Below are positions 30,944 to 39,931 of a DNA stretch of 64,000 nucleotides, piece by piece. Positions within the stretch are counted from its first letter, which is position 1; every line of letters starts with the position of its first letter. Below the pieces are notes generated by a model. It worked only from the letters and a program-made list of their open reading frames with translations. It did no database searches and was not told the origin of the DNA. Source of the DNA: Pontibaca methylaminivorans (lineage in GTDB: Bacteria; Pseudomonadota; Alphaproteobacteria; Rhodobacterales; Rhodobacteraceae). A program made the position numbers and the translations under genes. The DNA is taken from positions 992,001 through 1,056,000 of the forward strand of contig NZ_FTPS01000001.1 in NCBI RefSeq assembly GCF_900156525.1, read 5' to 3'.

Positions 30944-32456
30944 CCTGCTGCTTCTCGCCCCTGCTGCCCTTGCCGATCCCGCGCAGGATTACGGCGAACA
31001 CTGCGCCACCTGCCACGGCGAGACCCGCCTTGGCGGCAGCGGTCCCGCGCTCATTCCCGAAACGCTCGGGCGGATGCGCGGCCCCGATCTGGAAGCCGTG
31101 ATTGCAGAGGGGCGCGGCGCGACCCAGATGGAGGGTTTCGCGGATCGGCTGACCCCCGAAGACATCGCGGCGCTGGCCGGCTGGCTTGAACAGCCGCTCG
31201 ATACGGTGCCCGACTGGACCGAGGCCGAAATCGCTGAAACCCGCGAAATGAACCCGGATTACGTTCCCACTGATGCCCCGGTGTTCGGCGGCGATCCGAT
31301 GAACATCACGCTTGTGGTGGAAACCGGCGATCATCACGTCAGCGTTCTGGATGGCGACAGTTTCGATGTGCTCGACCGGTTCGAGACGCCCTTCGCCGTG
31401 CATGGGGGCCCTAAATTCTCGCCGGACGGGCGCTTTGTCTTCATCATGTCGCGCGATGGCTGGGTGCAGAAATACGACATCTGGACATTGCAGGAGGTCG
31501 GTCGCGCGCGCGCCGGGCTCAACAGCCGCAATATCGCGCTGAGCAAGGACGGCAGGCATCTGGCGGTCGCGAATTACCTGCCGATGACGCTGACCATCCT
31601 CGCCACCGATGACCTGAGCGTCGAGCGGGTCGTTCCCGTTGTCTCGCTCGGCGGGGAAACAAGCCGCGTCTCGGCCGTCTATCAGGCCCCTGAACGCAAC
31701 AGTTTCATCCTCGCGCTGAAGGACGCCCCCGAAATCTGGGAGGTCATGACCGATCCCGACGCGCCCCCGATCGAAGAAGGCGACGCCGAAGAACGCGGCC
31801 TGATCCGTCGCGGCCCGCCCGAAGAGGGGCTGTTCGCGCGCCGGCGCATCGAGATTGCCGAGCCGCTCGACGATTTCTTCTTCACCCCCGATTACCGCTT
31901 CCTGATCGGCGCCGCCCGCGACGGCGGGCGCGGCGTCGTGGTCAACCTGAATGTCGGGCGCGAGGTGGCGGAACTGCCCCTGCCCGGCATGCCGCATCTC
32001 GGTTCGGGGATCTCGTGGATGCGCGACGGGCGGCGGGTCATGGCCACGCCGCATCTGCAGGAGGCACGGCTTTCCGTGATCGACACGCAGGACTGGTCGG
32101 TGCTGCGCACCATCGACACCGCCGGCCCCGGTTTCTTTCTGCGCAGCCATGAAAATTCGCCCTATTTCTGGGCCGACGTGTTCTTCGGGCCGAACAAGGA
32201 CGCGGTGCATGTGATCGACAAGGAAAGTCTTGAAATCGTCAGGACATTGCGCCCGGTTCCCGATGCCACGGCGGCGCATGTGGAATTCACCCGCGACGGG
32301 CGCCATGCGCTGCTGTCGATCTGGGAGGACGAGGGCGCGGTCATCGTCTATGATGCCGAGACACTTGAAGAAATCCGCCGCCTGCCGATGCGCAAACCTT
32401 CGGGAAAATACAATGTCTGGAACAAGATCACCTTTTCCGAAGGCACCAGCCACTGA
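30918..32456 (+). CDS. nirN: NirN, cytochrome cd1-like dihydro-heme d1 dehydrogenase
   Basis: A 512-residue periplasmic paralogue of NirS. A signal peptide ([19 protein letters not shown]) leads to a small cytochrome c domain with CATCH near residue 29 and a possible Met ligand in ATQMEGF, then a d1-type propeller. NirN introduces the last acrylate double bond of heme d1 and hands the cofactor to NirS. Placement after nirJ in the same operon fits. The C-terminal end resembles NirS (SGKYNVWNK). Confidence 0.94.
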   Translation: MIRPIAFSSLLLLAPAALADPAQDYGEHCATCHGETRLGGSGPALIPETLGRMRGPDLEAVIAEGRGATQMEGFADRLTPEDIAALAGWLEQPLDTVPDWTEAEIAETREMNPDYVPTDAPVFGGDPMNITLVVETGDHHVSVLDGDSFDVLDRFETPFAVHGGPKFSPDGRFVFIMSRDGWVQKYDIWTLQEVGRARAGLNSRNIALSKDGRHLAVANYLPMTLTILATDDLSVERVVPVVSLGGETSRVSAVYQAPERNSFILALKDAPEIWEVMTDPDAPPIEEGDAEERGLIRRGPPEEGLFARRRIEIAEPLDDFFFTPDYRFLIGAARDGGRGVVVNLNVGREVAELPLPGMPHLGSGISWMRDGRRVMATPHLQEARLSVIDTQDWSVLRTIDTAGPGFFLRSHENSPYFWADVFFGPNKDAVHVIDKESLEIVRTLRPVPDATAAHVEFTRDGRHALLSIWEDEGAVIVYDAETLEEIRRLPMRKPSGKYNVWNKITFSEGTSH

Positions 32457-32469
32457 CCGCCGCACCGAT

Positions 32470-33168
32470 ATGGTGCTGGTCAGCCACGGCCAGCCCTCCG
32501 ATCCCGCACCGGCCGAGCAGGAGCTTGCGGCGCTGGCCGCAGAGGTCGCGGCGCTCCTGCCCGGCCACCGGGTGCTGAGCGCAACGCTCGCGGCACCGGG
32601 GACGCTGGAGGCGGTGCTTGAAACCTGCGCGGGGGTGCCGTTGGTCTATCCGGTCTTCATGACCGATGGCTGGTTCACGCAGGCCCGGCTGCCGGAGCGC
32701 ATCGGCGCCCGTGCAGCGCGGCTCCTGGCGCCGCTCGGGCGCGAGGCGGGACTGCCGCGCCTGGCCCGCGACCATCTGGCCGGGGTGCTTGAGGCAAAAG
32801 GCTGGGAGGCCGCCGAAACCACGCTGCTGATCGCGGCCCACGGTTCGGGTCGCAGCCGCAAATCGGCCGAGGCGACCCATGCCTTTGCCGAGGCGCTCGG
32901 GCAGCTTGCCGGGTTCCGGGACATCCGGGCCGGATTCATCGAGGAGCCGCCCTATATCGGCGATCTGGCCTTCGAGGTGCCACCGCAGAGCATCTGCCTG
33001 CCGTTCTTTGCGGCAAGCGGCGAACATGTTACCGATGATGTCCCCGAGGCGCTCGACCTTGCCGGATTTCAGGGGCCGCGCCTTGCGCCGCTGGGCACCC
33101 TTTCCGGCATCGCGGCGCTGATCGCCGAGCGGCTGGGCACGGAACTTTCCGAGAGGAGCACGACCTGA
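32470..33168 (+). CDS. CbiX-like (sirohydrochlorin chelatase family) protein in the nir operon
   Basis: A 232-residue two-repeat protein of the class II chelatase family. The C-terminal half keeps both active-site histidines: His124 in LLIAAHGSG and His186 in FFAASGEHVTDDVPEA, plus GFIEEPP. The N-terminal half has His6 in VSHGQ, but the position matching His186 (118 residues earlier) is Trp68. It follows nirN by 13 bases. A plausible job is ferrochelation of sirohydrochlorin to siroheme for NirDL/G/H. No good ribosome-binding site precedes 32470; an upstream in-frame ATG at 32413, overlapping nirN, is possible. Confidence 0.75.
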   Translation: MVLVSHGQPSDPAPAEQELAALAAEVAALLPGHRVLSATLAAPGTLEAVLETCAGVPLVYPVFMTDGWFTQARLPERIGARAARLLAPLGREAGLPRLARDHLAGVLEAKGWEAAETTLLIAAHGSGRSRKSAEATHAFAEALGQLAGFRDIRAGFIEEPPYIGDLAFEVPPQSICLPFFAASGEHVTDDVPEALDLAGFQGPRLAPLGTLSGIAALIAERLGTELSERSTT

Positions 33169-33408
33169 ATGGCTGAAGATCGCGCGGTGCCACGGTTCGA
33201 GCGGCTTTATGCGCTCCTGTTCATCCCCACGGCAGGGGCGGTCGCGATCAACCTTTTCATGCTGGCGCTGATTGCACGGGCTTTCGGCTGGCCATCGCTG
33301 TCGCCCAACATGACGCTGCTGCTGTCGGTGCCGATCGCCTTGCCGGTCAACTGGGTGGCCACGCGCTGGATTCGGGGCCTGATCCGCAAGGCCGAGGAAA
33401 CCCGCTGA
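33169..33408 (+). CDS. Small two-helix membrane protein at the end of the nir operon
   Basis: A 79-residue protein I do not recognise. Two hydrophobic helices (about residues 14-36 and 46-64) are joined by a short Pro/Ser loop. The C-terminus is basic (TRWIRGLIRKAEETR), predicting both ends in the cytoplasm. The ATG abuts the stop of the CbiX-like gene, with GAGAGG upstream, so it is cotranslated with the heme d1 genes. It is the last gene before the convergent terminator. Confidence 0.7.
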   Translation: MAEDRAVPRFERLYALLFIPTAGAVAINLFMLALIARAFGWPSLSPNMTLLLSVPIALPVNWVATRWIRGLIRKAEETR

Positions 33409-33427
33409 TCCCGCAGGCACCCGAAAG

Positions 33428-33455
33428 GAAAACGCCCCGCCATTCGGGCGGGGCG
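33428..33455 (-). terminator. Rho-independent terminator of the cytochrome c gene
   Basis: On the minus strand a 9-bp GC stem (CGCCCCGCC and GGCGGGGCG, 5-nt loop) is followed by TTTTCC, 23 bases after the cytochrome c stop codon. It also lies downstream of the plus-strand nir operon and may stop it, though no T-run is present in that direction. Confidence 0.8.
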
Positions 33456-33477
33456 CGGTATCAGGTACCGGATAGGG

Positions 33478-33936
33478 TCACTCTTCCGAATCGGAATTGT
33501 CGTCTGCGCCGTCGGGCTCATCGCCCGAATGGTCCGCTTTCACGGCGGCGGGGTCGGAAAACTGTTCGAGGTAGGCGATCACGTCGTCACGGTCTTCTTC
33601 TTTCTTGAGCCCGGCAAAGGCCATCCTGTTCTTGGGGACATAGCCCTTCGGATCCGCAAGATATTCGTGCAGATGCTCGTCGTTCCAGACCATCCCCTCC
33701 TCGCCGGCTTCCGTCATGGCGGCGGAGTATTTGAAGCCCTCCACGGTGCCGGCGGTGCGGCCGATGATGTCGTTCAGAACCGGGCCAGTGGGGGTGCTCC
33801 GGGCATCGTCCCCGACCTGGTGACAGGCCTGGCATTTCTTGAAGACTTTCTCGCCCTTGTCCGCGTCGCCGGCGGCAAGAGCGGGCGTCGCCAGCGCAGC
33901 CAGCGCGACAACCCCGATGAAAGACCGTTTGAACAT
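33478..33936 (-). CDS. Soluble class I cytochrome c (c550/c2 type) with acidic tail
   Basis: A 152-residue periplasmic cytochrome. A signal peptide (MFKRSFIGVVALAALATPALA) leads to mature GDADKGEKVFKKCQACH with the heme motif near residue 37 and a Met ligand in RMAFAGL. The last 20 residues are strongly acidic (DHSGDEPDGADDNSDSEE), like the tails of Paracoccus/Roseobacter c550. Such cytochromes shuttle electrons from bc1 to NirS, NorC and aa3 oxidase. A GAGGAGGAAACC ribosome-binding site fixes the ATG at 33936. It could be called cycA, but paralogues prevent certainty. Confidence 0.85.
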   Translation of the reverse strand: MFKRSFIGVVALAALATPALAAGDADKGEKVFKKCQACHQVGDDARSTPTGPVLNDIIGRTAGTVEGFKYSAAMTEAGEEGMVWNDEHLHEYLADPKGYVPKNRMAFAGLKKEEDRDDVIAYLEQFSDPAAVKADHSGDEPDGADDNSDSEE

Positions 33937-33990
33937 GGTTTCCTCCTCATTTTCGGTCCGGCACAACGCCGGACGAGCAACACCCGTCAT

Positions 33991-34021
33991 CATATCCCGG
34001 CGAAGCTGGGGCCGGGATATG
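33991..34021. repeat. Inverted repeat in the cytochrome c promoter region
   Basis: Exact 11-bp arms CATATCCCGGC and GCCGGGATATG with a 9-base centre, 55-85 bp upstream of the cytochrome c ATG. A partial third copy (GGGATAT) lies about 50 bases further upstream. It has no T-run. It could be an operator or a hairpin in a long leader. Confidence 0.6.
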
Positions 34022-34147
34022 CATACACGTTATGGTCATGCAGAACACCTCTGACGGCGGGATATTTGGTTCAACAGCCGCCACTGTCCAGTGGTTTTCG
34101 CGTAACCGGCGGCAGGCGTGGCCATTTTACGCAGTCTGCCCGCCGGC

Positions 34148-35155
34148 TCAAGACCCATGGCCGACATCCGCCATCAGGCGCGCGACATCGAGCATGCGGC
34201 ACGAGAAACCCCATTCGTTGTCATACCAGCCGAACACCCGCAGCAGCCCCCCGGCGGCCAGCGAGGTTTCGCGCCCGCACATGATGACCGACTCGGGCCG
34301 GGCGCGCAGATCGGTCGAGACGAGCGGCTCCGTCGTCCAGCCGAACACCGGGCTTTGCCGGGCTGCCTCGCGCAGCAGGTCGTTCGTCGCCTCGACACTG
34401 GCCGGCTCGCGCGTCCGGATGATGAGGTCCACCGCCGAAACGCTCGCGGTCGGCACCCGCACCGCATGGGCCGCGATACGCCCTTTCAGCGCGGGCAGGA
34501 TCCGCCCCAGGAGCTTGTCGGCGCTGGTGGTGGTCGGCACCATGGACAGGGCCGCCGCGCGGCTGCGTTCGAGCGGCCCGCGCGGCTTGTCCACCGTCGG
34601 CTGGCTGCCGGTGTAGCAATGCACCGTGGTGATGTGACCGCTTTCGATCCCGAAGGCGTCGTCCAGCAGCCGCGCCAGCGGCGCCAGCGCATTGGTGGTG
34701 CAGGAGGCGTTCGAAACGATGCGCTGCCCGGCGAGTTCGCCCTCATTCGCCCCGAGCACGATGGTCCGGTCCGCCTCGGAGGACGGCCCCGAAACCAGCA
34801 CCGACTGCGCCCCGGCAATCAGCCCCCGCTCGGCCACGGCACGCTTTCCGGCCATGCCGGTGCATTCGAGCACGACATCGACGCCGCCGAGGTCGAGCGC
34901 GGACAGATCCTCGACACCGTGGAAGGGAATCGCGCGGCCATCGACCACAAGCGCGCCCTCGCGCGTCTCGACCGTTCCGGGCCAGGGGCCATAGATGCTG
35001 TCGTAATGGAACAGATAGGCGCAGGTTTCGAGCGTCTCGATCTCGTTGATCAGCACCAGCTCGAAATCATCGCGCTTGAGAAGCAGGCGCAGGATGGTGC
35101 GCCCGATCCGTCCGAATCCGTTGATCGCCACCCGGGGTCTGATTGCCTGTGTCAT
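34148..35155 (-). CDS. gap: Glyceraldehyde-3-phosphate dehydrogenase, type I
   Basis: A 335-residue NAD(P)-dependent dehydrogenase of central carbon metabolism. The N-terminal Rossmann motif INGFGRIGRT, the catalytic cysteine in SNASCTTN (about residue 155), HCYTGSQ with the partner histidine, and the C-terminal WYDNEWGFS are all intact. Relatives include erythrose-4-phosphate dehydrogenase, which cannot be wholly excluded. It stands alone between the cytochrome c and ptsP genes. Confidence 0.93.
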   Translation of the reverse strand: MTQAIRPRVAINGFGRIGRTILRLLLKRDDFELVLINEIETLETCAYLFHYDSIYGPWPGTVETREGALVVDGRAIPFHGVEDLSALDLGGVDVVLECTGMAGKRAVAERGLIAGAQSVLVSGPSSEADRTIVLGANEGELAGQRIVSNASCTTNALAPLARLLDDAFGIESGHITTVHCYTGSQPTVDKPRGPLERSRAAALSMVPTTTSADKLLGRILPALKGRIAAHAVRVPTASVSAVDLIIRTREPASVEATNDLLREAARQSPVFGWTTEPLVSTDLRARPESVIMCGRETSLAAGGLLRVFGWYDNEWGFSCRMLDVARLMADVGHGS

Positions 35156-35273
35156 GGGCCGCTCTCCTTGTTAGCTGCGCCTTCCTGCGCGCGCCGGGCG
35201 GGGCGATGCAACCGCAATCGGCACGACGCAACACCGCCGGCGGGCCGGCGCGGGCGCAGATTCGCGATCCGTT

Positions 35274-37520
35274 TCAATGCTGGGCGCGCAGATAATCCAT
35301 GACCGCCGGGCGCACCGAGGTCTCGCCCGCGTCGCGCGCCGCCTCCATCACCGCCCGCAATTCGCCAAGGTCGGTGCGCAGCAGCAGGCTCTTGACCGGG
35401 CCGATCGAGGACGGGCGCATGGACAGGGCGCGGAAGCCGATGGCGGCAAGGCAGATCGCCTCGATCGGGCGGCCGGCATCCTCGCCGCAGAAGGACAACG
35501 GCGTATTGCTGCGCAGGCAGCGCCCCACGATCATCTCCAGGAAATCCAGATAGGCGACGCTCAGCGTGTCGTAGCGGCGGCGCACCCGCTCGTTCTCGCG
35601 GTCGGCGGCAAAGAAGAACTGCTTGAGATCATTGCCCCCGATCGAGAGGAATTCGACCTCCTGGAAGAAACGCTCGGGCGCCCAGGCCAGCGAGGGGGTT
35701 TCGAGCATGGCGCCGACCTCGACCGAGGCCGGCAGCGCGTGGCCGAGGCGGCGTTCGATGGCGAGGGTTTTCTCGACCTCGCCGCGCGCGTCGCGATATT
35801 CCTCGTACTGGCTGATGAAAGGGAACATGATCGCCAGCGGCCGCCCACGGGCACCACGGATCAGCGCCTGAAGCTGCATCCGCATGACGCCGCGCTTGTC
35901 GAGTCCGATGCGGATCGCGCGCCAGCCGAGCGCCGGGTTCGGCTCGTCGGCGGGCTTCATGTAGGCCAGCACCTTGTCCGAGCCGATGTCGAGCGTGCGG
36001 AACACCACCCGTCGGCCCAGCGCCGCGTCAAGCACATGGGAATAGGCGCGGGCAAGCTCGGTGCGGCGCGGCATCGTGTTGCGCGCAAGATACTGAAGCT
36101 CGGTGCGGAAAAGGCCGACCCCCTCGGCGCCCGAACTCTCGAGCGAGGGCAGATCCGCCATCAGCCCGGCGTTCATGGTCAGGGCAATCCGCGCCCCGCA
36201 GCGCGTGACCGCCGGCTTGTCGCGGATCGAGCGATAGCGTTCCTGCGCCTTGGCGTTCATCGCGATCTTGTCGCGAAGCGCATTGACCACGGTTTCCTCG
36301 GGCCGCAGATGCACGACCCCCTGGTCGCCATCAATCATGATCTGGTCGCCGTTAATCGCCTCGACGACGATGCCTTCGGCCCGCACGACGAGCGGAATGG
36401 CCAGCGCCCGGGCAACGATGGCCGCGTGACTGCCGACCGATCCTTCCTCGAGCACGATGCCCCGCAGCGACCGGCCATATTCCAGAAGCTCGGCCGGGCC
36501 GATATTGCGCGCCACGAGAATGGCATCCGCCGGGATCTCGGCATCGCTGTCGACTCGGCTCTGCCCCGTCAGCAGGCGCAGCAGCCGGTTCGAAAGGTCG
36601 TCAAGATCGCTCAGCCGCTCGCGCAGATAGGCGTCCTGCACCTGCCGCATGCGCGCGCGGGCCTCGGTCTGTTCCTTTTCGACCGCCCCTTCGGCGCTCA
36701 GCCCGGCGGCGATGTCGGCCTCCATCCGCCGCAGCCAGCCCTTGGAGTTCGCGAACATGCGATAGGCTTCGAGCACCTGGATCTGTTCCTGGTCGCCGCT
36801 GCGGTTGCGGGCCAGAAGCTGGTCGACGCTGACCCGCAGCTTGTCGACCGCCGCGTTCAGCCGTTCGATCTCGGCGGCCGGATCCTCGGCGATCAGATTG
36901 GTCACCACCACGCGGGGCTCATGCAGCCAGACATGGCCCTCGGCCGTGCCCTCCTGCCCCGAGAGGCCGCGAATCAGAACCGCCTGCTTGTGGCGCGCGG
37001 GCAGTCCCGTGCCATCGCCGACAAAGGCGCCAAGCTCGGTCATCTCGGCCAGGAGCATGGCCACGATTTCCAGCGCATAGACCTCGTCGGCGGTGAACTG
37101 CCGCGCCTCGCGCGACTGCACCACCAGCACCCCGAGCCGCTCGCCCACCCGCTGGATCGGGATGCCGAGAAAGGCGCGGAACGCTTCCTCGCCGGTTTCG
37201 GGAACATGCCGGAAACCCCAGACCGATTGCGCATCAAGGGTGTTGATCGGCTTGCCGCTGCGCGCGACCCGCCCCACGAGCCCCTCGCCGATGCGCAGCC
37301 GGGTGCGATGCACCGCCTCGCGGTCGAGCCCGACCGTGGCGCAGAGTTCGAGCGTCTCGTTGTCGCGGAACAGATAGATCGCGCAGACCTCGGCACCCAT
37401 GCTGTCGGCAATCAGCGCCGTGATCTGGTCAAGCCGCGCCTGCCCGGCCACTTCATGCGCCATGACATCTCGCAGGCGCACAAGCAGCTTGCGACTTTCA
37501 CTTTCAGTGCTTTGCGGCAT
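35274..37520 (-). CDS. ptsP: PtsP, enzyme I of the nitrogen phosphotransferase system
   Basis: A 748-residue cytosolic phosphotransferase. An N-terminal GAF domain (about residues 20-165) precedes the enzyme I body. The phosphohistidine lies in GSVGSHAAIVARAL near residue 360, and the PEP-binding C-terminal barrel includes GVGLFRTELQYLAR and EFLSIGGNDLKQFF. It passes phosphate from PEP to NPr and EIIA-Ntr for regulation, not sugar uptake. The ATG at 37520 is preferred over one ten codons upstream. lysC lies 41 bp upstream on the same strand, an association common in alphaproteobacteria. Confidence 0.95.
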   Translation of the reverse strand: MPQSTESESRKLLVRLRDVMAHEVAGQARLDQITALIADSMGAEVCAIYLFRDNETLELCATVGLDREAVHRTRLRIGEGLVGRVARSGKPINTLDAQSVWGFRHVPETGEEAFRAFLGIPIQRVGERLGVLVVQSREARQFTADEVYALEIVAMLLAEMTELGAFVGDGTGLPARHKQAVLIRGLSGQEGTAEGHVWLHEPRVVVTNLIAEDPAAEIERLNAAVDKLRVSVDQLLARNRSGDQEQIQVLEAYRMFANSKGWLRRMEADIAAGLSAEGAVEKEQTEARARMRQVQDAYLRERLSDLDDLSNRLLRLLTGQSRVDSDAEIPADAILVARNIGPAELLEYGRSLRGIVLEEGSVGSHAAIVARALAIPLVVRAEGIVVEAINGDQIMIDGDQGVVHLRPEETVVNALRDKIAMNAKAQERYRSIRDKPAVTRCGARIALTMNAGLMADLPSLESSGAEGVGLFRTELQYLARNTMPRRTELARAYSHVLDAALGRRVVFRTLDIGSDKVLAYMKPADEPNPALGWRAIRIGLDKRGVMRMQLQALIRGARGRPLAIMFPFISQYEEYRDARGEVEKTLAIERRLGHALPASVEVGAMLETPSLAWAPERFFQEVEFLSIGGNDLKQFFFAADRENERVRRRYDTLSVAYLDFLEMIVGRCLRSNTPLSFCGEDAGRPIEAICLAAIGFRALSMRPSSIGPVKSLLLRTDLGELRAVMEAARDAGETSVRPAVMDYLRAQH

Positions 37521-37561
37521 GGCCCCCGATCGCGGTTCTTGCAGCGGCACCGGACCGGAGC

Positions 37562-38800
37562 TCAGGCAGCCTTGTCCAGTTCGAAGGCATCATGCAGCGC
37601 CTGAACCGCAAGTTCCATGTATTTCCGTTCGATCAGGACGGAAATCTTGATTTCCGACGTGGTGATCACCCGGATATTGATGCCCTCGTCCGCCAGCACC
37701 CGGAACATCTTGGCAGCCACCCCCGATTGGCTGCGCATGCCGATGCCGACCACCGAGACCTTGGCCACGTCACGGTCGAGCGCGAGTTCGCTGAAATTCA
37801 CCGCGCCGCCGTCCCGCAGGGAAAGCATGGCCTTCTCGGCCCGTTCGACCTGGGCGATCGGGCAGGAAAAGGTCAGGTCGGTGCGGCCGTCGGCGCTGAT
37901 GTTCTGCACGATCATGTCGACGTTCACGCCCGCTTCGGACAGCGCGTTGAAGATCGCCGCGGCCACGCCGGGGCGGTCGGCCACCGAAAGCAGCGTGACC
38001 TTGGCCTCGTCGCGCGAACAGGCGACACCGGCGACAACATTCGATTCCATGATTTCCTCCTCGTCGCAGACCAGTGTTCCGGCGCTGTCGCCCGGCTCGT
38101 CGAAACTGCTCAGCACCCGCAGCCGCACCTTGTTGCGCATGGCAAGCTCGACCGAGCGGGTCTGGAGCACCTTGGCCCCGAGGCTCGCAAGCTCCAGCAT
38201 CTCCTCGAAGGCGATGCGTTCGAGCTTGCGCGCCTTCGACGTGATGCGCGGATCGGTGGTGTAAATCCCGTCGACATCGGTATAGATGTCGCAGCGTTCG
38301 GCCTCGAAACAGGCGGCGAAGGCGACGGCCGTGGTATCGCTGCCGCCGCGCCCCAGCGTCGTGATGCGCCCCTCGGCGCTCACCCCCTGGAAACCGGCGA
38401 TCACCGCGACCTGCATGCCCTCGTCGAATTTCGCCATGAGGTTGTCGGTCGGAATGTCCTCGATCCGGGCGGCGGAGTGAACCCCGGAGGTGCGCACCGG
38501 CACCTGCCAGCCCTGCCAGCTTCGCGCGGGGACTCCCATCTCCTGCAGGGTGAGCGCGAGCAGCCCCGCGGTCACGTTCTCTCCCGAGGACACCACGGCG
38601 TCGTATTCGCGCGCGTCGAACATGGGCGAGATTTCCTCGACCCAGCCGACCAGCTCGTTGGTGCGCCCGGCCATGGCCGAGACGATCACGATCACCTTGT
38701 AACCCTTGGCGACCTCGACCCCGACCCGCTTGGCGGCCCGGCGGATCCGGTCGGGATCGGCGACCGAGGTGCCGCCGAATTTCATCACGAGTATGGGCAC
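37562..38800 (-). CDS. lysC: Aspartate kinase
   Basis: A 412-residue enzyme phosphorylating aspartate, the first step to lysine, threonine and methionine. The N-terminal signature VMKFGGTSVADPDRI and the FQGVSAEGRITTLGRGG region (near residue 145) define the kinase domain. Two ACT domains at the C-terminus (VDMIVQNISADGRTDLTFS and VSVVGIGMRSQSGVAAKMF) give feedback control. ptsP follows on the same strand. Confidence 0.97.
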   Translation of the reverse strand: MPILVMKFGGTSVADPDRIRRAAKRVGVEVAKGYKVIVIVSAMAGRTNELVGWVEEISPMFDAREYDAVVSSGENVTAGLLALTLQEMGVPARSWQGWQVPVRTSGVHSAARIEDIPTDNLMAKFDEGMQVAVIAGFQGVSAEGRITTLGRGGSDTTAVAFAACFEAERCDIYTDVDGIYTTDPRITSKARKLERIAFEEMLELASLGAKVLQTRSVELAMRNKVRLRVLSSFDEPGDSAGTLVCDEEEIMESNVVAGVACSRDEAKVTLLSVADRPGVAAAIFNALSEAGVNVDMIVQNISADGRTDLTFSCPIAQVERAEKAMLSLRDGGAVNFSELALDRDVAKVSVVGIGMRSQSGVAAKMFRVLADEGINIRVITTSEIKISVLIERKYMELAVQALHDAFELDKAA

Positions 38801-38884
38801 GCGGGCTTTGCTCCCTCAAGGCGGCATTCCGCCCCGCGTCATAAGCGAGCACCCCGCCAAGAGCAAGCGAGTCGCGCGCTGCGG

Positions 38885-39313
38885 TCAGTTCGCGTCGCGG
38901 TGGATACGGAACGGAAGCGGGGCGATCTCGACCCCGTCCTCGATCAACTGGCGGGCGTCATCGGGACGCGCCTCGCCATAGATGGCGCGCGAGGGGGCAG
39001 AGCCCTCGTGGATCGCGCGCGCCTCGGCGGCAAAGGACAGGCCGACGTAATCGGCGTTTTCCTCGACCCGGCGGCGAAGTTCCGCAAGCGCCTTTTCGCG
39101 CTCATTCGCAGGTTCGCTCAGCGGGCGCTCGATCTCCCGCGCGGCGGGTGCGGTGCTGACCCTTGGGGCCATGATCGCCTTCTCCACCGATCCGCCACCG
39201 CAGACGGCGCAGGAAATGCGCCCGCTCCGCGCCAGCCGTTCATAGGCCTCGGCAGACTGGAACCAGCTTTCGAACGCGTGGCCGTCGGAGCATTTCAGGG
39301 CATATCGGATCAT
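38885..39313 (-). CDS. DUF1178 family protein
   Basis: A 142-residue protein of the DUF1178 family common in alphaproteobacteria. An N-terminal zinc-ribbon-like region has one cysteine in ALKCSDGH and a CAVCG pair. A charged helical middle and the motif NADYVGLSFAAEARAIHEG near residue 90 are family-typical. The function is unknown. Confidence 0.85.
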   Translation of the reverse strand: MIRYALKCSDGHAFESWFQSAEAYERLARSGRISCAVCGGGSVEKAIMAPRVSTAPAAREIERPLSEPANEREKALAELRRRVEENADYVGLSFAAEARAIHEGSAPSRAIYGEARPDDARQLIEDGVEIAPLPFRIHRDAN

Positions 39314-39371
39314 GAAGGGTTCGCCTGTTCTGACTGTTCAGGATATTGCAAAGCACCCGGAGTTCAACGGC

Positions 39372-39833
39372 TCACGACAGGGCACCCGGATCGAACCCGC
39401 CGATGATCTGCGCCAGCGCCGCTTCCCTGACCCGCAAGGCGGCCTCCGGCAGAGAAAACCAGTCACGCCGGCGCTGGCCCTTTTCGGGGAAATCCTCCCG
39501 CAACTCGCCGACCCGCACCGGATAGACCATCACGAGGCAGGGCACCGCCGCCCCGTCCGCGACCTTCTTGGTATAGGAATAAAGCCCGAGGCATTCCTCT
39601 GCGGGCGTGCCGATCACGCCGGCTTCTTCCCAGGCCTCCTGCGCGGCAGAGGCGGCCGGCGTCATCCCGTCCATGGGCCAGCCCTTGGGCACGATCCAGC
39701 GCCCGGTGCCGCGCGTGGTGATGAGCAGGATCTCCGGCGCATCGCCCTGCAGCCGCCAGCAGAGCGCGGCGAACTGGCTGCGCACGTCGCTCTTGTGACA
39801 GGCATTCAGAGAAATGGGCAACTGCCGGATCAT
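39372..39833 (-). CDS. Nudix hydrolase with a variant Nudix box
   Basis: A 153-residue hydrolase of nucleoside-diphosphate-linked compounds. The Nudix region runs G-WPMDG-M-TPAASAA-QEAWEEAGV: the first box Glu is Met and the Arg is Gln, while the metal-binding EExG end is intact. The same form is found in KGWP-type (diphosphoinositol polyphosphate phosphohydrolase-like) members. The ATG at 39833 is chosen, but the frame remains open to 39911, so a longer N-terminus is possible. Confidence 0.8.
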   Translation of the reverse strand: MIRQLPISLNACHKSDVRSQFAALCWRLQGDAPEILLITTRGTGRWIVPKGWPMDGMTPAASAAQEAWEEAGVIGTPAEECLGLYSYTKKVADGAAVPCLVMVYPVRVGELREDFPEKGQRRRDWFSLPEAALRVREAALAQIIGGFDPGALS

Positions 39834-39931
39834 CGGATCATAACCCTTCGGGGCGTTTCGTGCCACAGACCGGTAAATATTCAATATATTCGGGAAACCG
39901 GGCCCGGGCAACGGTCCGGCCGCTTCGGCAT

